In this document: positions 17,906-27,111 of the stretch, piece after piece | Numbering within the stretch: position 1 is the first letter of the stretch | How the letters are laid out: each line of letters opens with the position of its first letter | NCBI RefSeq assembly: GCF_008805035.1 | Contig: NZ_CP038018.1 | Location: 806,001 to 870,000, forward strand | DNA: 64,000 nt | Source: Eikenella exigua | GTDB lineage: Bacteria > Pseudomonadota > Gammaproteobacteria > Burkholderiales > Neisseriaceae | Direction of reading: 5' to 3' | Translations under genes and position numbers: made by a program | The notes under the pieces: generated by a model | The model's database searches: none | Seen by the model: the letters and a program-made list of their open reading frames with translations, nothing else | What the model was told of the DNA's origin: nothing

Positions 17906-19213
17906 ATGAATTGGGAAACCCTCACGCAAATCGACCGCCGCCACATTTGGCACCCCTACGCCGCCATGCCCAATACCCAGCCGGTGTATGCCGTGGCGCG
18001 GGCGGAAGGCTGCAGCATCGAGCTGGCCGACGGAAAACGGCTGGTGGACGGCACTTCTTCGTGGTGGGCGGCGCTGCACGGCTACAACCACCCGCGCCTC
18101 AACGCTGCCGCCGCCGCACAATTGGAGAAGATGAGCCATGTGATGTTCGGCGGGCTCACCCACGAGCCGGCGGTGCGGCTCACGCAGTTGCTGCTGGAAT
18201 TGTTGCCGACGGCCCTCAACCAAGTGTTTTACGCCGACAGCGGCTCGGTGGCGGTGGAGGTGGCGATGAAGATGGCGCTGCAATACCAGCACGCCGTGGG
18301 GCAGGGGAAACGCTGTCGTTTTGCCACCATCCGCGCCGGTTATCACGGTGACACTTGGCATGCCATGTCGGTATGCGACCCGGAAGAAGGCATGCACGGC
18401 CTGTTTTCGAGCAGCCTGCCGGTGCAGTATTTCCTGCCGCAACCGGCCAGCCCGCTCCACGGCGAATGGCAGCCGGAAAGTATCCGCCCGTTGGAAAACT
18501 TGTTGGCAGAAAAACACGATGAATTGGCGGCGCTGATTTTAGAGCCGGTGGTGCAGGGGGCGGGTGGAATGTATTTCTACCATTCCGAATATCTGCGGCA
18601 GGCGCGGGCATTGTGCAGCCGATACGGCGTGCTGCTGATTTTTGACGAAATCGCCACCGGCTTCGGCCGCAGTGGCGAAATGTTTGCTTTAGAGCACGCC
18701 GGCGTGGTGCCGGACATTATCTTGCTGGGCAAGGGGCTCACCGGCGGGTATCTCACCTTGTCGGCAGCGGTGTGCACCGAGGAAATTTCCGCGGCCATCA
18801 GCCGGGGCCAGGCGGGCGCGTTTATGCACGGCCCCACCTTCATGGCCAATCCGCTGGCCTGCGCGGTGGCGGCCGAGAGCGTGGCGATACTGCGGGAAAG
18901 CCCGTGGCGGCAGCGAGTGGCCAATATCGAGCAAACGCTGCGGCGCAAACTGGCTGTGGCGGCGCAATGGCGTTGCGTGCGTGAAGTGCGGGCGCTTGGT
19001 GCGATTGGGGTGCTGGAGATGGCGCAGCCGGTCAACACCGCTTCCTTGCAGCCGCGGCTGGTGGAAAAAGGCGTGTGGGTGCGGCCGTTCGGGCGGCTGG
19101 TGTATCTGATGCCGCCATTTGTGATCAGCCAGCAGGAATTAGATTTCTTGGCCGAACAGACTTTGGCGGCAGTGGCGGAGGAATACGGCGAAGCATGGCC
19201 GCAGTCCGAATAA
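17906..19213 (+). CDS. bioA: Adenosylmethionine-8-amino-7-oxononanoate aminotransferase
   Basis: This 435-residue PLP enzyme transfers the amino group of S-adenosylmethionine to KAPA to make DAPA in biotin synthesis. IWHPYAAM near the N-terminus and [18 protein letters not shown] are typical of BioA. The class III aminotransferase block [15 protein letters not shown] is followed by the PLP lysine in [11 protein letters not shown] (Lys276). [13 protein letters not shown] is the C-terminal BioA signature. bioD lies 63 bases downstream, past a DUS hairpin, in pathway order. Confidence 0.96.
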   Translation: MNWETLTQIDRRHIWHPYAAMPNTQPVYAVARAEGCSIELADGKRLVDGTSSWWAALHGYNHPRLNAAAAAQLEKMSHVMFGGLTHEPAVRLTQLLLELLPTALNQVFYADSGSVAVEVAMKMALQYQHAVGQGKRCRFATIRAGYHGDTWHAMSVCDPEEGMHGLFSSSLPVQYFLPQPASPLHGEWQPESIRPLENLLAEKHDELAALILEPVVQGAGGMYFYHSEYLRQARALCSRYGVLLIFDEIATGFGRSGEMFALEHAGVVPDIILLGKGLTGGYLTLSAAVCTEEISAAISRGQAGAFMHGPTFMANPLACAVAAESVAILRESPWRQRVANIEQTLRRKLAVAAQWRCVREVRALGAIGVLEMAQPVNTASLQPRLVEKGVWVRPFGRLVYLMPPFVISQQELDFLAEQTLAAVAEEYGEAWPQSE

Positions 19214-19228
19214 TGTTACACGCGCTGA

Positions 19229-19255
19229 AGGCTACCTGAAATTTTCAGGTAGCCT
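19229..19255. terminator. DUS-pair hairpin between bioA and bioD
   Basis: AGGCTACCTGAA (19229-19240) and TTCAGGTAGCCT (19244-19255) surround a 3-base loop, so a tight stem forms. The downstream T run is short, so read-through into bioD is possible. Confidence 0.6.
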
Positions 19256-19276
19256 GTTTGCAGAGAGGGGAACAGT

Positions 19277-19924
19277 ATGCAGAAACAAGTTTATTTTGTC
19301 AGCGGCATCGACACCGGCATCGGCAAAAGCATCGCCACCGGCCTGTATGCCAAAGAGCTGGCCGCTGCCGGTCGCTGCGTGACTACCCAAAAAATCGTGC
19401 AAACCGGCTGCCAAGGCATTGCTGAAGACATCCAAACCCACCGCCGCCTGCAAGGCATCGGGCTCACTGAACACGACCGCAACGGTAGCACCTGCCCCTA
19501 TGTGTTTGCCTACCCCTGCTCGCCGCACTTGGCTGCCGAGCAGGAACAGCGCCCCATTGATTTAAAAACCATCGATGAAGCCACCCAAACCCTGCTGCAA
19601 AGCTACGACACCGTGCTGCTCGAAGGGGCGGGCGGGCTGATGGTGCCGCTAAACCGCGAGCAAACCCTGCTCGACTTTGCCGCCGAACGCGGCTATCCGC
19701 TGGTGTTGGTCACATCCGGCCGTCTGGGCAGTATCAACCACACCCTGCTCAGCCTTGCTGCCGCCCGCCATGCCGGCCTGCCGGTGCAGCGGTTGGTGTA
19801 CAACCGCTATCCCGCCGCCGACCCCGTAATCGGTGCGGAAACCGAACGCTATTTGCGCGATTACCTGCAGCGGCATTTCCCCGAAGCCGAATGGGCGGTG
19901 TTGGCAGAGGCTATAGTGGATTAA
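19277..19924 (+). CDS. bioD: Dethiobiotin synthetase
   Basis: This 215-residue ATP-dependent carboxylase closes the ureido ring of dethiobiotin from DAPA and CO2. The P-loop is GIDTGIGKS (10-18, Lys17). VLLEGAGGLMVPL is the family's second signature and VTSGRLGSINHTLL the third. It follows bioA. The last codons (ATA GTG GAT TAA) belong to a Correia-like element: the insertion replaced the ancestral end, which would have read GCT ACC TGA from a DUS. The C-terminus thus changed from a predicted AEAT to AEAIVD, which should not harm the fold. Confidence 0.94.
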   Translation: MQKQVYFVSGIDTGIGKSIATGLYAKELAAAGRCVTTQKIVQTGCQGIAEDIQTHRRLQGIGLTEHDRNGSTCPYVFAYPCSPHLAAEQEQRPIDLKTIDEATQTLLQSYDTVLLEGAGGLMVPLNREQTLLDFAAERGYPLVLVTSGRLGSINHTLLSLAAARHAGLPVQRLVYNRYPAADPVIGAETERYLRDYLQRHFPEAEWAVLAEAIVD

Positions 19925-20015
19925 CAAAAATCAGGACAAGGCGGCGAGCCGCAGACAGTACAAATAGTACGGCAAGGCGAGCCAACGCTGTACTGGTTTT
20001 TGTTAATTCACTATA
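19912..20015. mobile_element. Correia-like miniature element inserted in the DUS at the end of bioD
   Basis: The 104-bp element begins TATAGTGGATTAACAAAAA and ends with the inverse TTTTTGTTAATTCACTATA (18 of 19 match). The core reads AAGGCGGCGAGCCGCAGACA, GTACAAATAGTACGGCAAGG and CGAGCCAACGC, as in Neisseria Correia elements of the short class. The flanks are AGGC on the left and CCTGAAA on the right. With a duplicated TA target these join to AGGC-TA-CCTGAA, an exact Eikenella DUS. It carries no gene. It supplies the bioD stop codon and separates the two arms of what was a DUS-pair hairpin (right arm TTCAGGTAGTCT near 20040). Confidence 0.92.
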
Positions 20016-20087
20016 CCTGAAAACCGCCCGCAGCATTTTTTCAGGTAGTCTTGCACACAGCTTTAGCCCGAACCCCCACATATCCGC

Positions 20088-20093
20088 TATAAT
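20088..20093 (+). promoter_or_regulatory. Candidate -10 box for hisS
   Basis: TATAAT lies 37 bases before the hisS ATG in the sequence CCGCTATAATCCGC. No good -35 hexamer is visible at the right distance, so this is a weak prediction. Confidence 0.35.
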
Positions 20094-20129
20094 CCGCTTT
20101 TTCGTTTACCCCTCTCCCCAAACCGAATC

Positions 20130-21422
20130 ATGGGACAAAAAATCCAAGCCGTAAAAGGCATGAACGACCTCTTGCCGGTGGAGCAGAAAGATTTCAAGCT
20201 CACCGCCGCCTTCTGGCAGGCCTTTGAAAACCGCATCGGCGAATGGGCGCACCGCTTCGGCTACCGCCAAATCCGTACCCCGATTGTGGAGCAAACCGGC
20301 CTTTTCGTGCGCTCCATCGGCGAAGACACCGATGTGGTGGGCAAAGAAATGTATACCTTTGCCGACTCCAACGACACCCTCAGCCTCAGCCTGCGCCCCG
20401 AAGGCACCGCCTCCTGCCTGCGCGCCGTGGTGGAGCACAATCTGCTGTACAACGGCGGCCAGAAGCTGTGGTATATGGGCCCCATGTTCCGCCGCGAACG
20501 CCCGCAGAAAGGGCGCTACCGCCAATTCCACCAAGTGGGCGTGGAAGCGCTGGGCTTTGAAGGCCCCGATATCGATGCCGAAATCATCGCCATGTGCGCC
20601 GATTTGTGGCGCGAGCTCGGCATCAGCCAATATCTGACTTTGGAAATCAACAGCCTGGGCAACCGCGAAGAACGCGCCGCCCACCGCGCCGCCTTGGTAG
20701 GCTACCTGAAACAGCACGAAGCTGCGCTGGACGAAGACAGCCGCCGCCGTATGCACACCAATCCGTTGCGCGTGCTGGACAGCAAAAACCCCGACTTGCA
20801 GGAAATCTGCAATGCCGCCCCGCGCTTGGCCGATTATCTCGGCGAAGCCTCCCGCGCCCACTACGCCGGTTTCAAAGCCCTGCTCGACGGTTTGGGCATT
20901 GCCTATGTGGAAAACCACCGCCTCGTGCGCGGGTTGGACTACTACAACCAAACCGTGTTCGAATGGACCACCGACAAACTCGGCGCCCAAGCCACCGTGT
21001 GCGGTGGCGGCCGCTACGACGGCCTGATTGAAGAGCTCGGCGGCAAACCCGCCCCTTCCATCGGCTTTGCCATGGGCGTGGAGCGCCTGCTGCTGTTGGT
21101 GCACGAATACGGCAATCTGCAAGCCGATGCCGCACCCGATATTTATGTGATACACCAAGGCGGCGATACCCTGCTGCCCAGCATGCAGTATGCCACCGCT
21201 GCCCGCGCCGCCGGCTTCAGCGTGCTGCAACATTCCGGCAGTCAGAAACTGGCCGCCCAAATGAAAAAAGCCGACGCTTCCGGCGCCAAAGTGGCGCTGA
21301 TCGTGGGTGAAGGCGAGCTGGCCGAAGGCAAAGCCAGCCTCAAAGATATGCAGCAAGGGCGCGGCCAAGTGAGCGTGCTTGCTGCCGATTTGCTTCAACA
21401 ATTAAACGAATGGATACGCTAA
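20130..21422 (+). CDS. hisS: Histidyl-tRNA synthetase
   Basis: This 430-residue class II synthetase charges tRNA-His. Motif 2 is visible as [19 protein letters not shown]. The histidine-binding signatures are [12 protein letters not shown] and GGGRYDGLI. The C-terminal anticodon domain follows from about residue 330. The start [16 protein letters not shown] is standard. The next gene's ATG begins directly after the hisS stop (TAAATG), so hisS and yfgM form an operon, an order also seen in other proteobacteria. A DUS reads GYLK in frame near 20700. Confidence 0.97.
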   Translation: MGQKIQAVKGMNDLLPVEQKDFKLTAAFWQAFENRIGEWAHRFGYRQIRTPIVEQTGLFVRSIGEDTDVVGKEMYTFADSNDTLSLSLRPEGTASCLRAVVEHNLLYNGGQKLWYMGPMFRRERPQKGRYRQFHQVGVEALGFEGPDIDAEIIAMCADLWRELGISQYLTLEINSLGNREERAAHRAALVGYLKQHEAALDEDSRRRMHTNPLRVLDSKNPDLQEICNAAPRLADYLGEASRAHYAGFKALLDGLGIAYVENHRLVRGLDYYNQTVFEWTTDKLGAQATVCGGGRYDGLIEELGGKPAPSIGFAMGVERLLLLVHEYGNLQADAAPDIYVIHQGGDTLLPSMQYATAARAAGFSVLQHSGSQKLAAQMKKADASGAKVALIVGEGELAEGKASLKDMQQGRGQVSVLAADLLQQLNEWIR

Positions 21423-22052
21423 ATGGCTGTTTACGATTTAAAAGACCAAGAAGAAATTGAAAACTTCAAATATTTCTGGCGCAGCTGGGGGCGTTGGCTG
21501 TTTGCCCTGCTCGTGGTGGCCGCCATCGGCTACTTTGGCTGGGTGATGTACCGCAGCCACCAGCGCAGCGTGAGCAACGAAGCCGTGGCCGTGTTCGACC
21601 AGTGGGCGGAAAATCAGCAGGCCGGCAAACCCGCCGAAGCCGCCAAACTGCTCACCCAACTGCAAAGCCAGTACCCGACCAGCGTTTCCGCCGCCCAAGC
21701 CACCCTGATGCAGGCCGGTGCCGCCTTCGACCAAGGCAAATACGACGAAGCCGCCGGCCACCTGAACTGGGTGCTCAAATACCACCAAGAACCGCTCATC
21801 CGCGCCATGGCCATCCAGCGCCTGGCCACCGTGCAGCTGCAACAGCAGAAATACGATGACGCCATCTCCACCCTCGGCATGAACACCGATGAAGCCTACG
21901 CCGGTATCCTGTTGGAAACCAAAGGCGATGTCTACGCCGCCCAAGGCAAACGCAGCGAAGCCGCCGCCGCCTACAAACAGGCGATGGACAAACTGCCCCA
22001 AGACGACCAAGGGCGCGAGTTCATACAGCTGAAAATCGACCAGCTGAACTAA
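21423..22052 (+). CDS. yfgM: YfgM-like tetratricopeptide membrane protein
   Basis: The 209-residue protein has a cytoplasmic start (DLKDQEEIENFKYFW), one membrane anchor (about 24-43) and periplasmic TPR-like helices (about 60-205). This is the layout of YfgM, which joins the SecYEG translocon with PpiD and helps pass clients to periplasmic chaperones. It sits directly after hisS, as yfgM does in E. coli. In E. coli bamB follows; here a strong terminator ends the unit instead. Confidence 0.88.
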   Translation: MAVYDLKDQEEIENFKYFWRSWGRWLFALLVVAAIGYFGWVMYRSHQRSVSNEAVAVFDQWAENQQAGKPAEAAKLLTQLQSQYPTSVSAAQATLMQAGAAFDQGKYDEAAGHLNWVLKYHQEPLIRAMAIQRLATVQLQQQKYDDAISTLGMNTDEAYAGILLETKGDVYAAQGKRSEAAAAYKQAMDKLPQDDQGREFIQLKIDQLN

Positions 22053-22069
22053 GGCAGGCCAAAGCCCAT

Positions 22070-22121
22070 AACGGCTGTTGCCGGCGGATGGAAAACCCAC
22101 CGCCGGCAACAGCCGTTTTTT
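22070..22121 (+). terminator. Strong intrinsic terminator after yfgM
   Basis: A perfect 18-bp stem (AACGGCTGTTGCCGGCGG and its inverse, 22070-22087 with 22099-22116) with an 11-base loop is followed by T6. It is not built from a DUS. Confidence 0.92.
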
Positions 22122-22265
22122 CAGATAGCCTTTTGGGTTTCAGATAGCGTGTAGCTTGAATAAGGTATTGCCTGCGCGGAAGTGAATACAGGCTACCTGA
22201 AACTATGTCTGGATGGTTTGGAGGCTTACCAAAGCTAATACCGAGCAACTTTATTCTGCAAACAA

Positions 22266-22294
22266 AGGCTACCTGAAACCATTTCAGGTAGCCT
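22266..22294. terminator. DUS-pair hairpin after the SPFH gene
   Basis: AGGCTACCTGAA (22266-22277) and TTCAGGTAGCCT (22283-22294) form a tight stem just beyond the stop of the minus-strand SPFH gene. Confidence 0.65.
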
Positions 22295-22318
22295 TTGCAC
22301 ACTCCCTACCTATCGCAA

Positions 22319-23281
22319 TCAAGCCGTGGGTGTTTTGCCTTGTTGGCCTTTGATGATGCTCATGCCGGCGGAGACGAGGCCGCCGATGTCGGCCACGTTG
22401 GCGGGCATAATCAGGGTGTTGCCTTCTTTGGCCAGTTTGGCGAAGGCGTCCACGTATTGCTCGGCTACTTTCAGATTAACGGCTTCGTTGCCGCCGGGTT
22501 GATTGATGGCGTCGGCCACCAGGCGGATGGCGTCGGCGCTGGCTTGTGCCACCAGTTTCAGGGCTTCGGCTTCGCCTTGGGCGCGGTTGATGCGGGCCAC
22601 TTTTTCGCCTTGCGAGGCGTTGACGGCGGCTTGGGCTTCACCTTCGGATTTTTTGATCTCGGCTTCGCGCTCGCCCGAAGCAAGGTTGATTTGCTCGATT
22701 TTCAAGCCTTCGGATTGGGCGATGCGGGCGCGTTTTTCGCGTTCGGCGGTGATTTGCGCCTGCATGGCGCGCAGGATTTCCTGCGGCGGCACGAGGTCTT
22801 TGATTTCGTAGCGCAATACTTTCACTCCCCAGGATACGGCGGCTTCATCGAGTGAGGCGACCACGGTGCGGTTGATGTCGTCACGCTCTTCAAAGGTTTT
22901 GTCCAGTTCCATGCGGCCGATGACGGAACGCAGGGTGGTTTGGGCAAGCTGGGTGATGGCGGTGATGTAGTTGCTGGAGCCGTAGGAGGCGAGTTTGGCA
23001 TCGGTTACTTGGAAGTAGATGATGCCGTCTACGGTGAGTTGGGTGTTGTCGCGGGTGATACACACCTGGCTGGGCACATCCAGCGGGATTTCTTTGAGCA
23101 GGTGCTTGTAGGCCACGCGGTCGAGGAAGGGGATGAGGAAGTTGAGGCCGGGGTTGAGTACAGCATGGAAGCGGCCGAGCCGCTCCACCACATAGGCTTC
23201 CTGCTGCGGCACAACGGTGAAGGCTTTAAAGCCGAATACAACGATAACGGCAAATAGGATTGCCAGGGTAACGATATCCAT
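22319..23281 (-). CDS. SPFH/band 7 (stomatin-like, paraslipin) membrane protein
   Basis: The protein has 320 residues from the ATG at 23281 (GGAGGAAAACTG upstream); a longer frame to 23410 lacks a ribosome-binding site and overlaps the upstream gene. An N-terminal hydrophobic anchor (1-20) is followed by the SPFH domain (VVPQQEAYVVERLGRFHAVL to about 190). Then comes an Ala/Glu/Lys-rich coiled coil (AEREKRARIAQSEG...) and a Gly-rich end. Such proteins form large membrane assemblies and organise microdomains. It is translated right after an NfeD partner (start and stop overlap by one base), the classic SPFH/NfeD pair. Confidence 0.9.
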   Translation of the reverse strand: MDIVTLAILFAVIVVFGFKAFTVVPQQEAYVVERLGRFHAVLNPGLNFLIPFLDRVAYKHLLKEIPLDVPSQVCITRDNTQLTVDGIIYFQVTDAKLASYGSSNYITAITQLAQTTLRSVIGRMELDKTFEERDDINRTVVASLDEAAVSWGVKVLRYEIKDLVPPQEILRAMQAQITAEREKRARIAQSEGLKIEQINLASGEREAEIKKSEGEAQAAVNASQGEKVARINRAQGEAEALKLVAQASADAIRLVADAINQPGGNEAVNLKVAEQYVDAFAKLAKEGNTLIMPANVADIGGLVSAGMSIIKGQQGKTPTA

Positions 23282-23700
23282 CAGTTTTCCTCCAGAGGTT
23301 GCAAAATCAAGATATTGCCGGATTTTCCGGCGATGCGGGCGGCTTGGCCGGCCCGTGCGGGGAAGGGAGCTTCGGCCTGCCAATAAGTGCCGCGATATTG
23401 TACGAGCCACAGGCTGCCGGATTGGGGCTGGTGCAGCAGCACGGTGTTGCCGATGTCTAAATCACCTTCGGCATCGGCGGCGTGGGCGCGGCGGTTGCGC
23501 CGGATGCGGTATACGGCGGCGATGCCGACCACGGAAAGCAGCACGGCCACCAGCAGCGATACGCCGCTGCCCGCGCCGAGCCAGGCGGCTATGCCTGCAC
23601 CGAGCAGGGCGATGCTGGCCACCAGCAGGTAGAACGTGCCGCTGAACATTTCGAGAACGAACAGGGCGGCTGCGGCGATAAACCAATACCAATAGTGCAT
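23281..23700 (-). CDS. NfeD-like membrane protein
   Basis: The product has 139 residues from the ATG at 23700, chosen because AAGGAG lies 8-10 bases upstream; an ATG at 23745 has none. Two or three membrane segments lie in the first 65 residues (WYWFIAAAALFVLEMF, LLVASIALLGAGIAAWL, LLVAVLLSVVGIAAVY). An OB-fold-like soluble domain follows (GNTVLLHQPQSGSLWLVQYRGTYWQAE). Short NfeD proteins pair with SPFH proteins, and here the stop overlaps the start of that gene. Confidence 0.86.
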   Translation of the reverse strand: MHYWYWFIAAAALFVLEMFSGTFYLLVASIALLGAGIAAWLGAGSGVSLLVAVLLSVVGIAAVYRIRRNRRAHAADAEGDLDIGNTVLLHQPQSGSLWLVQYRGTYWQAEAPFPARAGQAARIAGKSGNILILQPLEEN

Positions 23701-23999
23701 AGGCGGCTCCTTTCTTGTGTGGGTGGGGCTTGAGCTTTGCTGCAACTCTGCTTGGGCTATACCAAGACATTGTTTAAGGTAGTTTCAGGTAGCCTTTAGC
23801 CTGCCGGATGAGGCTACCTGAAAACGGCCTGCTCAAAGTTTTTATTACTTTTTAGCTGGGTTTCAACTTTTCGTTGAAGCAGAGGCGTTGGCTTTGTAGA
23901 AACGCTGTTTCACTCGTTTCAGGTAGCCTTTGGATGGTTGGTAAGTCTACCTGAAAAGCTCAGCTGCATCGAAGTTAATATTGCGCGGGCCAGCTCAGC

Positions 24000-24440
24000 C
24001 TATGCCTGTGCTTCCTGCAAACGGGGCAGGGCGGCAGTAAGGTCGATGCCGGCAGCGGCAGCGGTTTGCACCAGTTGGCGCGGGTCTGCGCCTTGGGCGG
24101 CTTGCCCCATGGCCCACAAGAAGCTGCTGCGGGTGCCGCTGCGGCAGTAGGCGAGGGCGGGCGCGGGGTGGTCGGCCAGGTGTTTGGCAAACTGTGCGGC
24201 AGCGGCAGCATCGATTTGCGGCATCAGCATGGGCTGGTGAATAACGTGCCGGATACCGGCTTCGGCCGCCCAGTGGCGGATTTGATCGAAGCTGGGCTGA
24301 CCGGGCTCTTCGCTGTCGGGGCGGTTGCAGATGATGGTTTGCACGCCGGCGGCAGCGGCGGCAAGGATGTCTTGGCGGCTGATTTGCGGAGAAACAAACA
24401 GACCGGGAGCAAGGGTGGGGAAGGGGGCTTGGTTTGACAT
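24000..24440 (-). CDS. DUF442 / TIGR01244 family phosphatase-like protein
   Basis: The 146-residue protein has the Blh N-domain pattern: LFVSPQISRQDILAAAAAGVQTIICNRPDSEEPGQPSF, then YCRSGTRSSFLWA (Cys99) as a phosphatase-like or rhodanese-like active-site loop. In related multi-domain proteins this domain is fused to a metallo-beta-lactamase persulfide dioxygenase and takes part in sulfide handling. Here it stands alone. Function is inferred from the family only. A pyridoxamine-oxidase-like gene lies just upstream on the same strand (12-base gap), so the two may be co-transcribed. Confidence 0.78.
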   Translation of the reverse strand: MSNQAPFPTLAPGLFVSPQISRQDILAAAAAGVQTIICNRPDSEEPGQPSFDQIRHWAAEAGIRHVIHQPMLMPQIDAAAAAQFAKHLADHPAPALAYCRSGTRSSFLWAMGQAAQGADPRQLVQTAAAAGIDLTAALPRLQEAQA

Positions 24441-24452
24441 AGTTTTCCTTGG

Positions 24453-24947
24453 TTATGAATGGCTTGGTTTTGCTCGGACGAGCTCGATGGATTCTTTGGC
24501 AGTGAGGTGGTCGATTTCTAAAACCATCACTTTCACATAATCAAAATGTTTACCGATATAGGGCAGGAGGCCGTTTTGGTTGGGGGAGTATTTGTGCCCC
24601 ACGGCTTCGAGTGCGGCCTGTTTTTCGGCGGGGTCGGTGACGGTACGTACCGTGCCGAACACGATGGCGCTGCGGAAATAGGTGGTGAATTCCTGCGGCA
24701 CGATGTCGTTGAGATCCACCACGCAGAAGGAAACGTGATTGTCGCGCGCGAGCAGTTCGTGTTTATGACCTGCGGGCGCGCCGTGCAGGATAATTTTGCC
24801 TTCGTGGTAAACATAGCTGATCGGCACGGCGTAGGGATAGCCGTTGTCGCCGTGCAGCGCGAGCACGCCGGATTTGCCACGCTGCAAAATGGCGATGGCT
24901 TCTTCGTTGGATAGCTGCTGGTTTGCGTGTTTCATCTCCCTGAACAC
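24453..24947 (-). CDS. Pyridoxamine 5'-phosphate oxidase family (flavin-binding) protein
   Basis: I chose the GTG at 24947 (VFREMKHANQQLSNEEA, 164 residues) because AAGGAG lies 8 bases upstream and family members start M-FREMRR; the ATG at 24935 is the alternative. The split-barrel pattern is clear: GVLALHGDNGYPYAVPISYVYHEGKIILHGAPAGHKHELL, then VSFCVVDLNDIVP, then YRSAIVFGTVRTV. NimA-like and general flavin reductases share it. It would bind FMN or F420-like cofactors; the substrate is unknown. Confidence 0.8.
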   Translation of the reverse strand: MFREMKHANQQLSNEEAIAILQRGKSGVLALHGDNGYPYAVPISYVYHEGKIILHGAPAGHKHELLARDNHVSFCVVDLNDIVPQEFTTYFRSAIVFGTVRTVTDPAEKQAALEAVGHKYSPNQNGLLPYIGKHFDYVKVMVLEIDHLTAKESIELVRAKPSHS

Positions 24948-25091
24948 GATTTTCTCCTTGTTTTGCCATAGGCCGGTTTCAGGTAGCCTTTTGCTCACAG
25001 GGGAATGATACCAAATTCCACGCCCAAATGCTGGGCTCAAACAGCATGGAGGTTACCTGAAAATAGAGCGGCGGCAGGGCATGGCGTTTGG

Positions 25092-25120
25092 TTTGCAGGC
25101 GGCGTGGGCGGTTATATAAT
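25092..25120 (+). promoter_or_regulatory. Candidate promoter for the VWA-domain gene
   Basis: TTTGCA (25092-25097), a 17-base spacer and TATAAT (25115-25120) lie 40 bases before the ATG. Prediction by eye. Confidence 0.5.
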
Positions 25121-25159
25121 GGCAGCTGTTTCCCCTGTCTGCTTACCAAGGAGGCTGCC

Positions 25160-26905
25160 ATGCCCAAACCGCCGTTTGCCCGCACTATTTTGCTCGCCTT
25201 ATTGTCTGTATCCGCCCTGCCCGCGCTGGCAGATAATACCCAGCGCGTTCATCAGACCTGTTCGCGTTATTTGGACGAACAGCCGGATTATTATGAATCC
25301 CGAAGTGCCCGCTTCAGCTTACGCGCCATGCCGCAGGCAGCGGTGAAGAACCATTCTGTGACTTCATATGAAGCAGCGCCTTCAGCTGCGCCCGCAGCGC
25401 AGGCGGCAGCCACCAGAGATTCCATGGTTGGTCTAGAAGGAGCATATGGTTCGGTTCGGCATGCAGAAGTGGCTGCCCCGTCGCGCCAAAACACCGAGCG
25501 CTACGGCCATTATGAGCCCAACCCCGTGCACGCCGTGGCCGAGCAGCCCGTTTCCACCTTCAGCATTGATGTGGACACCGGCAGCTACGCCAACATCCGC
25601 CGCTTCCTCACCCAAACCGGCCGCCTGCCGCCCGCTGATGCCGTACGCATTGAAGAAATCATCAACTATTTCGACTATGGCTACGCCAAGCCTACCGACG
25701 GCAAACCTTTCGCCGTACACACCGAAACCGTGGATTCCCCCTTCCGCAGCGGCGCCAAGCTGATCCGCATCGGCATCCAGGCCAAAGAAGTGAGCCAGGC
25801 CGCACTGCCGCCGGCCAACCTCGTGTTCCTGGTGGACGTGTCCGGCTCCATGTATAGCCGCGACAAACTGCCGATGGTGAAATACACCCTCTGCACCCTC
25901 GCACACCAAACCCGCGCCCAAGACCGCATCACTCTCGTTACCTATGCCGACGGCAACAAAGTCGTGCTGCCGCCCACCCCGGGCAACCAGCGGCAGAAAA
26001 TCCTCGCCGCGCTTGATAGCCTGAAGGCAGGCGGCTCTACTGCCGGCGAAAACGCCATCCAACAGGCCTACCAAGCCGCCCAGCGCGCCTATATCCGCAA
26101 CGGCATCAACCGCATCCTGCTCGCCACCGACGGCGATTTCAACGTGGGCATCACCGATTTCAACACCCTGCGCAGCATGGTGGCCGAAAAACGCAAAAGC
26201 GGCATTTCGCTCACCACGCTCGGCTTCGGCAGCGGCAACTACAACGAACGGCTGATGGAGCAGCTGGCCGATGCCGGCGACGGCAACTACAGCTACATCG
26301 ACAGCCCCGAAGAAGCGCAGAAAGTGCTGCACCGCCAGCTCTCATCCACGCTCGCCACCGTGGCGCAAGACGTGAAAATCCAAGTGGAATTCAATCCCGC
26401 CACCGTGAAGGAATACCGCCTGATCGGCTATGAAAACCGCATGCTTGCCCGCGAAGATTTCAACAACGACCAAGTAGATGCAGGCGATATCGGCGCCGGC
26501 CACAATGTTACCGCCCTGTATGAAATCATCCCCGCCGGGCAAACCGGCTGGCTGCCCGAAAGCCACTACCAGGCCACCCCCGCCGCCAACGATAAAGCCG
26601 GCAGCGAATACGCCTTCATCAACCTGCGCTACAAACTGCCCGGCCAAAGCAGCAGCATCCTCATCAACCGCCCCGTGGCAGTGGGCAGCAAACCGCTCGC
26701 CCAAGGCAGCAACGCCACCCGCCAAGCTGTAGCCGCAGCCGCCTTCGGCGAACTCTTGCGCAGCGGCAAATACAGCGGCAACTTCGGCTGGCCGCAAACC
26801 CTCGAGCTCGCCCGCAACGCCCAATCCCCCGACCGCCACGGCCTGCGCCGCCAGTTTGTGCAGTTGATTGAAAAAGCACAACAGCTCAGCAGCAAGCCGC
26901 AGTAA
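25160..26905 (+). CDS. Exported von Willebrand factor A domain protein (YfbK-like)
   Basis: The protein has 581 residues from ATG 25160, which has AAGGAG eight bases upstream. The signal peptide is MPKPPFARTILLALLSVSALPALA. A low-complexity Ala-rich linker (about 60-110) is followed by the YfbK-type domain (STFSIDVDTGSYANIRRFL). The VWA domain holds a full MIDAS motif, DVSGSM with Asp226, and ATDGDFNVG. The C-terminal DUF3520-like region runs through GHNVTALYEIIP and FAFINLRYK-type strands. It should be periplasmic or surface-held and bind a metal-dependent ligand; its role is unknown. It is transcribed alone. Confidence 0.86.
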   Translation: MPKPPFARTILLALLSVSALPALADNTQRVHQTCSRYLDEQPDYYESRSARFSLRAMPQAAVKNHSVTSYEAAPSAAPAAQAAATRDSMVGLEGAYGSVRHAEVAAPSRQNTERYGHYEPNPVHAVAEQPVSTFSIDVDTGSYANIRRFLTQTGRLPPADAVRIEEIINYFDYGYAKPTDGKPFAVHTETVDSPFRSGAKLIRIGIQAKEVSQAALPPANLVFLVDVSGSMYSRDKLPMVKYTLCTLAHQTRAQDRITLVTYADGNKVVLPPTPGNQRQKILAALDSLKAGGSTAGENAIQQAYQAAQRAYIRNGINRILLATDGDFNVGITDFNTLRSMVAEKRKSGISLTTLGFGSGNYNERLMEQLADAGDGNYSYIDSPEEAQKVLHRQLSSTLATVAQDVKIQVEFNPATVKEYRLIGYENRMLAREDFNNDQVDAGDIGAGHNVTALYEIIPAGQTGWLPESHYQATPAANDKAGSEYAFINLRYKLPGQSSSILINRPVAVGSKPLAQGSNATRQAVAAAAFGELLRSGKYSGNFGWPQTLELARNAQSPDRHGLRRQFVQLIEKAQQLSSKPQ

Positions 26906-26921
26906 GGCTTCGGGAACAAGG

Positions 26922-26966
26922 TTTCAGGTAGCCTTTATCCGCCTTGGCCTTAAAGGCTACCTGAAA
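26922..26966. terminator. Outward DUS-pair hairpin after the VWA gene
   Basis: TTTCAGGTAGCCTTTA and TAAAGGCTACCTGAAA form a perfect 16-bp stem with a 13-base loop, 17 bases after the stop. Here the DUS arms point the opposite way from most pairs (TTCAGG first), and no T run follows. Confidence 0.5.
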
Positions 26967-27111
26967 TTTAAAACGGCTCGGAATGCACAACCGGATTGCA
27001 GAGCCCAATAAAACTTTCGGGCTACCTGAAGGGATGCGGTAAGGATATGGTGCGCTCCAACCCGCGCCGCCCGGACTTGCCCAAACTGCTCGTTCACTCA
27101 GATAAACAGCC

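Noticed and set aside
20106..21401. Open frame of 431 codons opposite hisS
   Set aside because: Mirror frame of a conserved gene, rich in Ala, Gly and His as expected from antisense reading.
23784..23929. Three DUS before the NfeD gene as a long hairpin terminator
   Set aside because: The arms are too far apart or point outward; no stable terminator shape with a T run is formed.
26941..27111. A promoter for the small acidic protein at 27112
   Set aside because: No pair of hexamers with correct spacing could be found by eye.
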